This document shows, piece after piece, positions 8,533-15,762 of a DNA stretch of 46,892 bases. The position numbers were made by a program, and so were the translations under genes. Source of the stretch: Eggerthellaceae bacterium (GTDB taxonomy: Bacteria > Actinomycetota > Coriobacteriia > Coriobacteriales > Eggerthellaceae); NCBI GenBank assembly GCA_017434045.1, contig JAFRGA010000090.1:1-46892 (forward strand), in the 5' to 3' direction. Each line of letters opens with the position of its first letter. Position 1 is the first letter of the stretch. The notes beneath the pieces were generated by a model. That model saw only the letters and a program-made list of their open reading frames with translations, was not told the origin of the DNA and searched no databases.

Positions 8533-9828
8533 CTATACGCGAAACTCGCTTGCAGACAGCCGGCTTGCGAGGTGCTCCGCGCAAGCGCGTCCGGCAAGAA
8601 GGCCGCTTCCCCAAGCCCAATGCAGGTTGTACCCGCCGCAAGGGCCATCCACATCCAAAGCCTCGCCCGTCACGTAAAGGCCGGGGAGGTCATTTGCCTG
8701 CATGGTCTGCGGGTTGAACTGCCCGACCGCGAAGCCTCCACGCTGAACTTGGCACACTTCCGGATCGCCTATCCCCGAAACCGTCAAGCGGCAATCAGAC
8801 AGCGAGGCGGCGAGCTTCTTCGCCATCTTCTCGTCGCAAGTCGCATCCTCCCCGATTCCCGCGCGCTTCAACAAGGCTTCGGCGACGCGTGGCAGCACGA
8901 GACCTCTCAGCAGGTCAAGGCACGATAAGCTCTCCCCGTAACGGCGGGCGAGCCTGATACGGCGTTCCGTCAGGTAGCGTACGGCCTCATCACCGCCGCC
9001 CGTTTGAAGCAAGTCGAGACTCAGGATGTCCCCTGAGCTGGCGTTTCGGGAAAGGTTGAAAACGCAGATCCCGGAAACGCCGTACTTGCGGAACCTGAGC
9101 TCGCCAGACTCCGCTCCCACGCAGGCGGGCCTGCCGCCCTCATCGCGAAGCAACTGCACGCTGCACTTGACGCGGATGTTGTCCAGTTCGCGCACGAACG
9201 GGATATCGCCTTCGGCTACGCGAAGGGGGCCGAGCACGGGCCGCACGCCCTCTTTGCGCAAGCCCTCGACATCCAGAGCACGCAAAGCCCTTCCACCGCA
9301 AGCGACCACCACGGCATCGGCTCGTTCGAATACGCCGTCTTCCATGCGCAAGGTGAACGGCTTGCCTGGTTCGCGGGGCAGTTCGACTGCCTTCACCGCC
9401 TTGCCGCAGCGTTCCTGCACGCCAAGGCGCGCTGCCGCTGCGCGGAGCACGTCCACGACCACGCTCGCCTTGTTCGCAAGCGGGTACCGCCTGCCGTCCG
9501 GCTCTTCGCGCCACTCCAGGCCACACCCCTCCAAGAAGGTCATGACCTGATGCGCCGGCTCGTCGGACGCCGGATCGCCAAGACATTCGAAAGCCCTGTT
9601 GACGAATGCGTCGTTGCGGTATTCGCGAACCTCGAGATGGGAATTGGAGAAGTTGCAGCGCCCGTTCCCCGTCACCAGGATGGAGCGGCCGACGCGGTCA
9701 TCACGTTCGAACACGACGACGTCCACGTTCATGCCCCGGGCACGCGCTCCCTCCGCCGCCGCAATGGCGGCGACGAGCCCCGAAGCCCCGCCTCCGACGA
9801 TTCCCACTGTTTTCGTCTTCTTTTCCAT
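8533..9828 (-). CDS. HI0933/BaiN-family NAD(P)/FAD-dependent oxidoreductase
   Basis: A 431-residue flavoprotein of the HI0933-like (YhiN/BaiN) family. The FAD fold is at the N-terminus (VGIVGGGASGLVAAIAAAEG, 8-27), followed by the family signature VTGNGRCNFSN. The C-terminal block LYVTGEALDVDGPCGGYNLH closes the FAD site. Members include BaiN, reported to act in bile-acid dehydroxylation; the substrate here is unknown. The start ATG 9828 has no Shine-Dalgarno sequence, but TATAAT lies only 6 bases upstream, so the mRNA is probably leaderless. A second, unrelated flavoprotein gene follows 50 bases downstream. Confidence 0.9.
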   Translation of the reverse strand: MEKKTKTVGIVGGGASGLVAAIAAAEGARARGMNVDVVVFERDDRVGRSILVTGNGRCNFSNSHLEVREYRNDAFVNRAFECLGDPASDEPAHQVMTFLEGCGLEWREEPDGRRYPLANKASVVVDVLRAAAARLGVQERCGKAVKAVELPREPGKPFTLRMEDGVFERADAVVVACGGRALRALDVEGLRKEGVRPVLGPLRVAEGDIPFVRELDNIRVKCSVQLLRDEGGRPACVGAESGELRFRKYGVSGICVFNLSRNASSGDILSLDLLQTGGGDEAVRYLTERRIRLARRYGESLSCLDLLRGLVLPRVAEALLKRAGIGEDATCDEKMAKKLAASLSDCRLTVSGIGDPEVCQVQRGGFAVGQFNPQTMQANDLPGLYVTGEALDVDGPCGGYNLHWAWGSGLLAGRACAEHLASRLSASEFRV

Positions 9829-9834
9829 GACTCT

Positions 9835-9840
9835 ATTATA
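9835..9840 (-). promoter_or_regulatory. -10 box giving a leaderless transcript
   Basis: TATAAT on the minus strand, 6 bases before the ATG of the HI0933-family gene, so the predicted transcript begins at or next to the start codon. A weak -35 (TTAAAA) lies 17 bases upstream, overlapping the ribosome site and first codon of the divergent DUF218 gene. Confidence 0.6.
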
Positions 9841-9861
9841 TGCGCAAGGGGAGGTGTTTTA

Positions 9862-10626
9862 ATGAACCGTATGGAGAGGGGGCTTTCGATGGCCATAGCG
9901 CTCACAATCGCGGGTATCGCCTGCCTGGCATACGGGATCTCGGTCATGATGATATGGTCGGGAACGAGCTTCTTCGCAGTTTGGCTCGCCCTGGGTGCCC
10001 TCTTGCTCGGAGGGGCCTGGGCTGTGCACGCTGGTTGGTGGGAAGCGCTGCCGTTGGTGCCGCGGCGCGTGGTCGTCGGCGCGGTATGTGCGATCCTGGC
10101 AGTTTGCGTCGTAACGCAGGGCCTTGCCATCAGCTGCTTCGGAGCAAGCGGCGACGACGATCTTGACTGCATCATCGTGCTCGGCGCCCAGGTGCGCGAT
10201 GACGGCCCGAGCGCCGTCCTCCGCTATCGGCTGGACACCGCATACGACTACCTCACCGAACATCCCGAAACGCGCTGCATCGTCTCCGGGGGCAAGGGGC
10301 CCAACGAACCGGTTCCCGAAGCGCACGTCATGGTCCGTTACCTCATCGACCGAGGCATAGACTCGAACAGGATCACCATCGAAGACGAATCCCTGAACAC
10401 CTTGGCCAACATCCAGAACAGCATGGCCTTCATCAACCCAGAATCCGACCGGGTGGGAATCGTGACGAACGATTTCCACGTCTACCGCGGAACTTCCATT
10501 GCGAAAAAGCAGGGCATCGTCCATGTATGGGGCATCGCAGCGCCGTCGAACCCCTGGTACCTGCCGAATAACCTGTTGCGGGAAACCTTCGGCATTGCCA
10601 AGGAGTTCCTCACGGGCAACATGTAG
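9862..10626 (+). CDS. DUF218/YdcF-like (SanA/ElyC family) membrane protein
   Basis: A 254-residue protein. Three hydrophobic segments (about residues 10-30, 36-53 and 71-92) precede a DUF218 domain: DCIIVLGAQVRDDGPS near residue 104, RCIVSGGKG, MVRYLIDRGID, IEDESLNTLANI and IVTNDFHVYR. Relatives (SanA, ElyC, YdcF) affect envelope integrity and cell-wall synthesis, and some bind S-adenosylmethionine; the reaction here is unknown. The start ATG 9862 has GGGGAGG 7 bases upstream. It is transcribed divergently from the flavoprotein gene with only 33 bases between start codons. Confidence 0.85.
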   Translation: MNRMERGLSMAIALTIAGIACLAYGISVMMIWSGTSFFAVWLALGALLLGGAWAVHAGWWEALPLVPRRVVVGAVCAILAVCVVTQGLAISCFGASGDDDLDCIIVLGAQVRDDGPSAVLRYRLDTAYDYLTEHPETRCIVSGGKGPNEPVPEAHVMVRYLIDRGIDSNRITIEDESLNTLANIQNSMAFINPESDRVGIVTNDFHVYRGTSIAKKQGIVHVWGIAAPSNPWYLPNNLLRETFGIAKEFLTGNM

Positions 10627-10698
10627 GCGATCTACTTCTTCCTGAAAACCAGGTGAAGGTCTTCCTCTTCCAAAATGGGGCTGCCGTACTCCAGGCGG

Positions 10699-10734
10699 GC
10701 ATAAACAAGTGGGACAGGCCGAAGCCCGCCCCAC
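10699..10734 (-). terminator. Intrinsic terminator of the aldolase gene
   Basis: On the minus strand: an 11-bp stem with two G-U pairs closed by a TTCG tetraloop (10734-10709), followed by TTGTTTA. It lies between the convergent DUF218 and aldolase genes and could stop both. Confidence 0.75.
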
Positions 10735-10770
10735 CTAATTACGCATTCTGTTTATGGGCGCGACGTCAAC

Positions 10771-11721
10771 TTATAGGGTGAAGTCTTTCTCGCCGTTGAA
10801 AACAGCCAACGCATCGGCGACTTCGTAATCCGCCAACGTGATGGAGCTGATGGCCTTGGTCAGGCGAACCGCCTCGTCCAAGGAGCGCTGGTGGATGTTG
10901 CGCCCAGTGGCGTTGCCAACGGCACCGCCCACGTGAATCTGGTCGTACAGCTGGGTGAGGAACGTCTCGGCGTCGACCGTCGACCCACCGGCGCACACCA
11001 AGCCGGTGCGGCCAGACGCCTTCGTGGCAACGGCAAGGGCCTCGGCGGGGGTGCGCGTGTCTTCGCCGATGGGCTTCGGCGGGTTTACCTTCACGAAATC
11101 GGCACCCAGGCACAAGGCCACGCCGGCAGCACCGGCGATGAGGTCCGGGTCCTTCTCGGCGGTGACAGCCTTGCCGCGCGGGTAGATCCACAGCACTACG
11201 AGCAGGCCTTCCGCATGCGCTTCGGCGATGAGCTCGCCCGCTTCGGCCATCATGGTCGCCTCGTATTCGCTGCCCAGGTAGATGGTGTAGCCCAGGCCGA
11301 CGACGTTCACGCCGGCGTCACGCATGGCCAAAACGGCGTCGAGGCCGTGCAGCAGAGGCGAATACGGATCTTCCTGGGAAGTCCGCACCAAGTTGGTCTT
11401 GGAGTTCATCTTCACCAAGTAGTTGATCTCGGGATAATCGGCAGCATAGCGGGCGATAAGGCCGCGTTGACCGGCCATGACACCGCATACGCCTTGGCGG
11501 GCGATCTTGAACAGGTGCTCCGGCTCGCAGTCGGCCAGGTCGATCTCGTCGCCGCCATCGTAGAAATCCTTGTTAAGATGCTCGATTTTCTGGTCGCAAG
11601 CGAACAGCATGAGATGGCCGCTCCCGCGCGTCGCCTTCATGAAGTTGTCGACATACGTTTCGCGCCTGTCCGGCAAGACGTCGGCAGGGACTTTAACCTG
11701 TTCGCGTGTGATTGTTGGCAT
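10771..11721 (-). CDS. Class I aldolase, archaeal-type fructose-bisphosphate aldolase (DhnA/FbaB) family
   Basis: A 316-residue TIM-barrel aldolase of the DeoC/FbaB (DhnA) family, which cleaves fructose 1,6-bisphosphate or a related sugar phosphate through a lysine Schiff base. The Schiff-base lysine is Lys211 in GADFVKVNPPKP. The N-terminal ACDQKIEHLNKD (41-52) corresponds to the DQGxEH block of the family, and CAGGSTVDAE with VGGAVGNATGRNI form the phosphate-binding loops. The start ATG 11721 has AGGAGG 5 bases upstream. An RNA-like element (11836-12025) lies in the 325-base gap upstream. A TACAAT -10-like box on the minus strand near 11758 gives a short 5' UTR starting after that element. 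Whether its natural substrate is fructose bisphosphate is not certain. Confidence 0.85.
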   Translation of the reverse strand: MPTITREQVKVPADVLPDRRETYVDNFMKATRGSGHLMLFACDQKIEHLNKDFYDGGDEIDLADCEPEHLFKIARQGVCGVMAGQRGLIARYAADYPEINYLVKMNSKTNLVRTSQEDPYSPLLHGLDAVLAMRDAGVNVVGLGYTIYLGSEYEATMMAEAGELIAEAHAEGLLVVLWIYPRGKAVTAEKDPDLIAGAAGVALCLGADFVKVNPPKPIGEDTRTPAEALAVATKASGRTGLVCAGGSTVDAETFLTQLYDQIHVGGAVGNATGRNIHQRSLDEAVRLTKAISSITLADYEVADALAVFNGEKDFTL

Positions 11722-11835
11722 GTTTCCTCCTAATTAGGTAACAGAGACCCATATATTGTAGCTAATTGCGCCTACCTGAGATAGGGTCTATCCCCCCTGC
11801 CGCTTGCAGCTAATCCCGATTGCGGAACCGAAGCG

Positions 11836-12025
11836 CATCGGGAGGGCGCCCTTTCGAACCTTCCGAGCGCCTCCGGACAACCGCGCGCATAGGAAAGCGG
11901 CAACACCCGCAAGCGCGGGGGACATCGAGGCGCACTGCCAGTTAGTCGCTCTGGATGCCGCTTTCTGTTAGCGCGGTTGGGAGGAGGGAATAAGCGAGGC
12001 GGTTCGAAAGGACGTCCTCCCGATG
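11836..12025 (-). ncRNA. Structured intergenic element, family A (copy 1)
   Basis: A 190-base element closed by 25-base arms (11836-11860 with 12001-12025, two non-Watson-Crick positions), extendable to 32 bases (11829-12032). Inside are a second stem (CAACCGCGC with GCGCGGTTG), a third (AGAAAGCGGC with GCCGCTTTC), a CCAG/CTGG hairpin and a CCCGC-GCTT-GCGGG hairpin. The core of about 100 bases is nearly identical to the inverse-oriented copy at 21884-22077, whose outer arms have a different sequence but still pair. The strand given is that which matches copy 2 read on plus; the true sense strand is not settled because the mismatches do not favour one strand. No match to an RNA family I know. 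Confidence 0.6.
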
Positions 12026-12046
12026 TGCTTCGATTCCAACACCCTA

Positions 12047-12331
12047 TTAGAACCATTCGCGCTCGTTGAAAACGTAGACCTCGTCGAACTCGGGTTGCGA
12101 TTTCGCAAGGTACATGACACCTTCGATGAGCGAGATCACCTGTATGACGGCGCCGGCAAGTCCCAGAGTGATGACACTCCCCAGAACCGTCACGGCCAGC
12201 ATGATGAAACCGGCCTTGTTGTAGCCGAGGTAGAACTTGTGGACTCCGAAGACGCCCAGGAAAATGGCCAGCAAACCAGCGGCGACATGACTTTTGCTCT
12301 TACGTGAGCGCAGTAGGTAATCGACCGCCAT
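12047..12331 (-). CDS. TM2 domain protein
   Basis: A 94-residue membrane protein with the TM2 pattern: a basic N-terminus (RSRKSKSH), a first helix AAGLLAIFLGVFGVHKFYLG with the diagnostic G.HKFYLG turn (residues 29-36), then GFIMLAVTVLGSVITLGL and a third hydrophobic stretch. The function of bacterial TM2 proteins is unclear. ATG 12331 has GGGGAAAG at 2-9 bases. It starts 9 bases after the TVP38-family gene ends, so they form one transcription unit. Confidence 0.85.
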   Translation of the reverse strand: MAVDYLLRSRKSKSHVAAGLLAIFLGVFGVHKFYLGYNKAGFIMLAVTVLGSVITLGLAGAVIQVISLIEGVMYLAKSQPEFDEVYVFNEREWF

Positions 12332-12340
12332 CGCTTTCCC

Positions 12341-13120
12341 CTACCCTCGACCGAAGAAGTCCATGATCTTGTCGCGGAACAGCACGGCGACGAGTGCGAT
12401 TATCGCCACGGCCGAGGCGACGATGACGGGCCCCACGATGTTCCCATCGGCGATACCGGCAGCCGTGTAGGTCGAGGCGACCACGCCGGGGATACGACCC
12501 AATGTGGTGAGCCCGATGAATCTCTTGAAATCCATGTCGGTGAGGGGAACCACATACGTGAACACGTCTTTCGGAAGTCCCGGGATGAGAAACAGCACGA
12601 ACACAATCAGGTCGAGCTTGCCCGTTTCCTCGAAGGTTCGGAATTTCTCGAGATGCTCGGTCGAGACCATCCCCTGCACAAACGGAGCGCCCAGCCTATG
12701 CACGAGCTGGTAGATGACGCTGCTGGAGATGACGCAGCCGAACAGGATGATGATCGTGCCCCAGATAGGGCCGTACATGAGGCCTGCCGCCAGCTGCACG
12801 ACTTCGCCCGGGATGAATGCGACAACCACTTGAAGGAACTGCATGCCAAGCAGGATGAGCACGCCTGCGGGCCCCGCATTGCGAACCCTATCGACAAGCC
12901 GTTGAACGCCGCCTTCGGTGAACACATCTGCGATATACGGCCACGCTGCGATAATAATTCCCAGCATGATCAGGAAAAACGCGATTAATCCGAGAAACTT
13001 GAACAAGGTCGCCCGATCCATCCGGCGACCTCCCACGACGGTCTGCTCATGCGCGCTTTCCTCCAGGCGCTCGCGCAGAGACTCTTCATGTTTGCCGACT
13101 TCGTCGCTTCGCTCGGTCAT
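12341..13120 (-). CDS. TVP38/TMEM64 (VTT/DedA-like) membrane protein
   Basis: A 259-residue integral membrane protein of the VTT/SNARE-associated family. After a charged N-terminal 40 residues come a first helix (FKFLGLIAFFLIMLGIIIAA) and the family core: FIPGEVVQLAAGLMYGPIWG, then TIIILFGCVISSSVIYQLVH, and the re-entrant-loop motif LFLIPGLPKDVFTYVVPLT. Relatives in bacteria act as lipid (undecaprenyl phosphate or phospholipid) transporters or scramblases; the substrate here is not known. ATG 13120 has AAGGA 9 bases upstream. The TM2 gene follows in the same unit. Confidence 0.88.
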   Translation of the reverse strand: MTERSDEVGKHEESLRERLEESAHEQTVVGGRRMDRATLFKFLGLIAFFLIMLGIIIAAWPYIADVFTEGGVQRLVDRVRNAGPAGVLILLGMQFLQVVVAFIPGEVVQLAAGLMYGPIWGTIIILFGCVISSSVIYQLVHRLGAPFVQGMVSTEHLEKFRTFEETGKLDLIVFVLFLIPGLPKDVFTYVVPLTDMDFKRFIGLTTLGRIPGVVASTYTAAGIADGNIVGPVIVASAVAIIALVAVLFRDKIMDFFGRG

Positions 13121-13177
13121 ATACGGTATTCCTTAGCAGTGCCTTGCTTACAGGCTCGACGCACGAGCCGTTCTCGT

Positions 13178-14020
13178 CTAATCTTCGCCCTTCGAGGCTT
13201 TATCGAACTCCTCCTTGAACGCCGCGAACATGCCAGACGCCCTGCCGAGCTGCCTGCCGACGGCAAACGTCCCCGCATCGACGGCTTCGCCCGTTCTCTT
13301 GGCGACCTTCGCTACCGTTGGTTTCGCACGCTCGGCCTGCTCGCTTGCGGCGGCCTTGGCTTTGGCGGCTCCTCTTTTGGCCTTATCGGCCACGACGGCC
13401 GTGGCCTTCCCGGCGGCTGCGGCAGCTCCTCCTTCAACTGGGAGATCGAGCACTTCGTCCGACACGAGGATGGCCCCCCTGAGGGTTGTTTCCTCTTCAT
13501 CTTCGCCGTCGTAGCCTTCCGTGGGAACCAGCGCCATGCCGATTCCCTGCTTGAAACCTTGCACGAGGTGAGCCGGTATCACCCTCTTGCCCAGAATCAC
13601 ATCGTTGGTTGCACCGTTCTCGGTCTTCAGGTTCTGCACTGCCCCCGTTTGAGCGTCGAAGGATACGACGTCGACGTAACCGAGGAACTCTTCCGATCTG
13701 GTGAGCACCGGCATTCCCACCCAGATGACGCAGTCGTCCCAATTGACCCCAAGGGCTCTCAATGCCCCGCGATCCGTTGCGTTCGGGCTATCGTGAACGA
13801 TGATCTGGCCATCCTCGACATGAAAGCCGTTCAGCGCGACGAACAGATCCTTTCGATGGAACATGAGGGCTGCATCGGGACGCCTGACCAATATGCCCAC
13901 GACGCGTTTCTCCGAAGGGTGGAAGACGAAGCGGTACACCTTGCCTATCTTTTTTCCCTTCGCTTGCGTGACGGCTTTTAGGCCAGAGAGGGATTTTGTA
14001 GTGATGATCTGGGTGGACAT
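13178..14020 (-). CDS. PRC-barrel domain protein with Ala/Lys-rich tail
   Basis: 280 residues. Two PRC-barrel-like units are visible: residues 6-60 (SLSGLKAVTQAKGKKIGKVY) and about 98-165 (GMPVLTRSEEFLGYVDVVSF). The C-terminal third is low-complexity alanine/lysine-rich (AAAAAGKATAVVADKAKR) and likely helical. Cytoplasmic, with no signal peptide. The function is unknown; PRC barrels act as protein-docking modules in photosynthetic reaction centres, RimM and cell-division proteins. It precedes the TVP38/TM2 pair and follows the YtxH-like gene on the same strand, suggesting a set of envelope or stress-related genes. Start ATG 14020, GAGG 9 bases upstream. Confidence 0.8.
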   Translation of the reverse strand: MSTQIITTKSLSGLKAVTQAKGKKIGKVYRFVFHPSEKRVVGILVRRPDAALMFHRKDLFVALNGFHVEDGQIIVHDSPNATDRGALRALGVNWDDCVIWVGMPVLTRSEEFLGYVDVVSFDAQTGAVQNLKTENGATNDVILGKRVIPAHLVQGFKQGIGMALVPTEGYDGEDEEETTLRGAILVSDEVLDLPVEGGAAAAAGKATAVVADKAKRGAAKAKAAASEQAERAKPTVAKVAKRTGEAVDAGTFAVGRQLGRASGMFAAFKEEFDKASKGED

Positions 14021-14126
14021 GAGACAACACCTCGTATACAGGCGTGCGCCCCAGCAGCGAGCTTAGGGCGCACGTCGCAATTCCGTATTTAAAATACGTT
14101 GCAGATGGGCGTGTGTCCGAGCGATT

Positions 14127-14534
14127 TTATTCGGCGGCCTCGTCGGCGCTGCCGGCTCCGTCAACTGCCGCGCTTGCTTCGGCGTTCTCGGCAACCTGGG
14201 CGGCGATGCGCTGGCGGGCGGCTTCGATCTTCGCGCGCAGCTCATCATCGGGCTCTGCGGAAGCGGCATCATCGGAACCCTTGATGCCGGAGACGAGATC
14301 CTGACCGGCGCCGGTGGCCGACTTCACGAGCTCGCTTCCCTTTTCCTTAGCCGACTTGATGACATCCTGAGCCGTACCGGGCATGCCGGCGCCAAAGTCC
14401 TTGGCCTCGCCCACGATGGAATTGGCCTTCTCGGTTACGAGTGCGCGCGTCTGCTCGCCGGTCTTGGGAGCGAGCAGCAAAGCGGCGGCGACACCAATGG
14501 CAGCGCCCGTGATGAAGCTACTAATCTTGCCCAT
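14127..14534 (-). CDS. YtxH domain protein
   Basis: A 135-residue protein that begins with the YtxH pattern: GKISSFITGAAIGVAAALLL, then APKTGEQTRALV. That is one membrane segment followed by a charged helical region, with an alanine/glutamate-rich C-terminus. YtxH proteins are small stress-associated membrane proteins of unknown mechanism. The start at 14534 (GGAGGAACGC upstream) is chosen over the longer frame from 14630, whose extra residues run back through a promoter: a perfect TATAAT lies on the minus strand near 14580, right after a 10-bp hairpin. Confidence 0.88.
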   Translation of the reverse strand: MGKISSFITGAAIGVAAALLLAPKTGEQTRALVTEKANSIVGEAKDFGAGMPGTAQDVIKSAKEKGSELVKSATGAGQDLVSGIKGSDDAASAEPDDELRAKIEAARQRIAAQVAENAEASAAVDGAGSADEAAE

Positions 14535-14586
14535 GCGTTCCTCCTTGCAATGGATGTTCAAATAGCGATACAGGTGATTATACGCG

Positions 14587-14615
14587 CCCCCGACGGTATG
14601 CAAACCCGTCGGGGG
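14587..14615 (-). terminator. GC-rich hairpin between ddl and the YtxH gene
   Basis: A 10-bp perfect stem (CCCCCGACGG with CCGTCGGGGG, 9-base loop). It lies past the ddl stop codon and directly before a TATAAT that probably serves the YtxH gene. It has no T tract, so termination is not assured; it may separate the two transcription units. Confidence 0.45.
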
Positions 14616-14681
14616 CCAAGATACATCCAATTTGTTACATAACTGTCGGTTTTATCCGACGTAACAAGTGTTTCCGACTCG

Positions 14682-15671
14682 CTATGCGTACTGCGACACC
14701 AGCTCGTCGAGCACCTCCGCAAGCGTGAGGCCGGCCGCCCGAACGGCGGCGGGGAACAGCGAGTGGTCGGTCATGCCGGGGGAAACGTCCACCTCGAAGC
14801 AGCGGGCAGACCCACCGTCCCAGATCATGTCGATACGACCCAGGTCAACAACGCTGTAAGCACGGTAGACCTCCAGCGCGGCGCGCTCGATTTCTGCGCG
14901 GATAGCCTGAGCTTCCTCGTCGTTGCTCCAAAGCGACCCGAGGCGGACCGGGCAGTAGAAGTCGACGAGCTCGTGGTTCAAGCGCGCCTCGGCGTCGAAG
15001 AAGCCCCGACGGGGAACTATCTCGACAGGGGGAAGCGCACGGGCATCCCAGCCGGTGCCGATGATCGACACGGCGAGCTCGACTCCTTCGACCCACTGCT
15101 CGATGTTCACGGCATCGTCGTAGGAAAGCGCATCGAGAATCGCCTCTCCCAGGTCATCTTGGCAATCGACGCGATGGACGCCCAGAGCCGACCCGCCATG
15201 CGCAGGCTTTACGCACACGGGGTAACCACCGGGAATGCGCTTCTCGATGAGGTCGAGAGCGGTTGCCGCGCCCATCTGCTTAAATGCATCGGCAGCGATA
15301 TAGACGCCCGGAGGCCATGAGGCCACGCCGTCGGTCTCGCCGGAAATCTGGCGGTACTTGTTGATGGAGGAGTGCAGCGCGTCCTTGTTCCACGAACGAT
15401 GGCATACGCTTGCAGGAGAACCGACGAAGGGGATGTCGAGGAACTCCAGCAGGCTTTGGATGGTTCCATCCTCGCCGTGCTTGCCGTGCAACGCATTGTA
15501 CACAACATCCGGCCGCTCGCTGCGCAGAGTGGGCACCAGCTGGGCATTCGTGTCCAAAGGCACGGTGCGATGTCCCGCCTCTTCCAGCGCTGCGCAAATA
15601 TTCTTGCCACTGATCAGCGAGAACTCGCGTTCGAACGAGTTGCCGCCCATCAGCACTGCGACTTTTGCCAT
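14682..15671 (-). CDS. ddl: D-alanine--D-alanine ligase family ATP-grasp enzyme
   Basis: Joins two D-alanines (or D-Ala to another partner) for peptidoglycan; 329 residues. N-terminal GGNSFEREFSLISG (Glu14), central ATP-grasp PVCVKPAHGGSALGV, and C-terminal VDLGRIDMIWDG (Arg279, Asp281) and EVDVSPGMTDHS are all in place. Two substitutions stand out: the omega-loop tyrosine of the usual AKY is leucine (DAEARLNHE, Leu231), and the metal-binding Asn of the usual ENTSPG is Asp295. The start ATG 15671 has GGAGT 5 bases upstream. Upstream lies a tandem REP pair and then an aminotransferase gene. Confidence 0.92.
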   Translation of the reverse strand: MAKVAVLMGGNSFEREFSLISGKNICAALEEAGHRTVPLDTNAQLVPTLRSERPDVVYNALHGKHGEDGTIQSLLEFLDIPFVGSPASVCHRSWNKDALHSSINKYRQISGETDGVASWPPGVYIAADAFKQMGAATALDLIEKRIPGGYPVCVKPAHGGSALGVHRVDCQDDLGEAILDALSYDDAVNIEQWVEGVELAVSIIGTGWDARALPPVEIVPRRGFFDAEARLNHELVDFYCPVRLGSLWSNDEEAQAIRAEIERAALEVYRAYSVVDLGRIDMIWDGGSARCFEVDVSPGMTDHSLFPAAVRAAGLTLAEVLDELVSQYA

Positions 15672-15695
15672 TACCTACTCCATTTCTCTGAAAAA

Positions 15696-15724
15696 GCATT
15701 GAAGGGGACAGTCCCCATTAATGC
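15696..15724. repeat. REP-like palindrome, type 2
   Basis: A 29-base near-perfect palindrome, GCATTGAAGGGGACAGTCCC with its mirror, one arm slightly worn. First of a tandem pair between the aminotransferase gene and ddl. Confidence 0.85.
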
Positions 15725-15732
15725 TTTTTGTC

Positions 15733-15757
15733 GTAAAAGGGGACTGACCCCTTCAAT
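15733..15757. repeat. REP-like palindrome, type 2 (hybrid centre)
   Basis: Arms AAAAGGGG and CCCCTTCAATG around ACTGA. The partner of the copy at 15696. The centre resembles type 1 (GGGTCxGACCC), hinting that both types are variants of one family. Confidence 0.8.
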
Positions 15758-15762
15758 GTCAA

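Noticed and set aside
11772..12056. 94-codon minus-strand ORF
   Set aside because: It reads through the family A element; the same YARGCP-type peptide appears from the other copy because the nucleotides are conserved as structure, not as protein.
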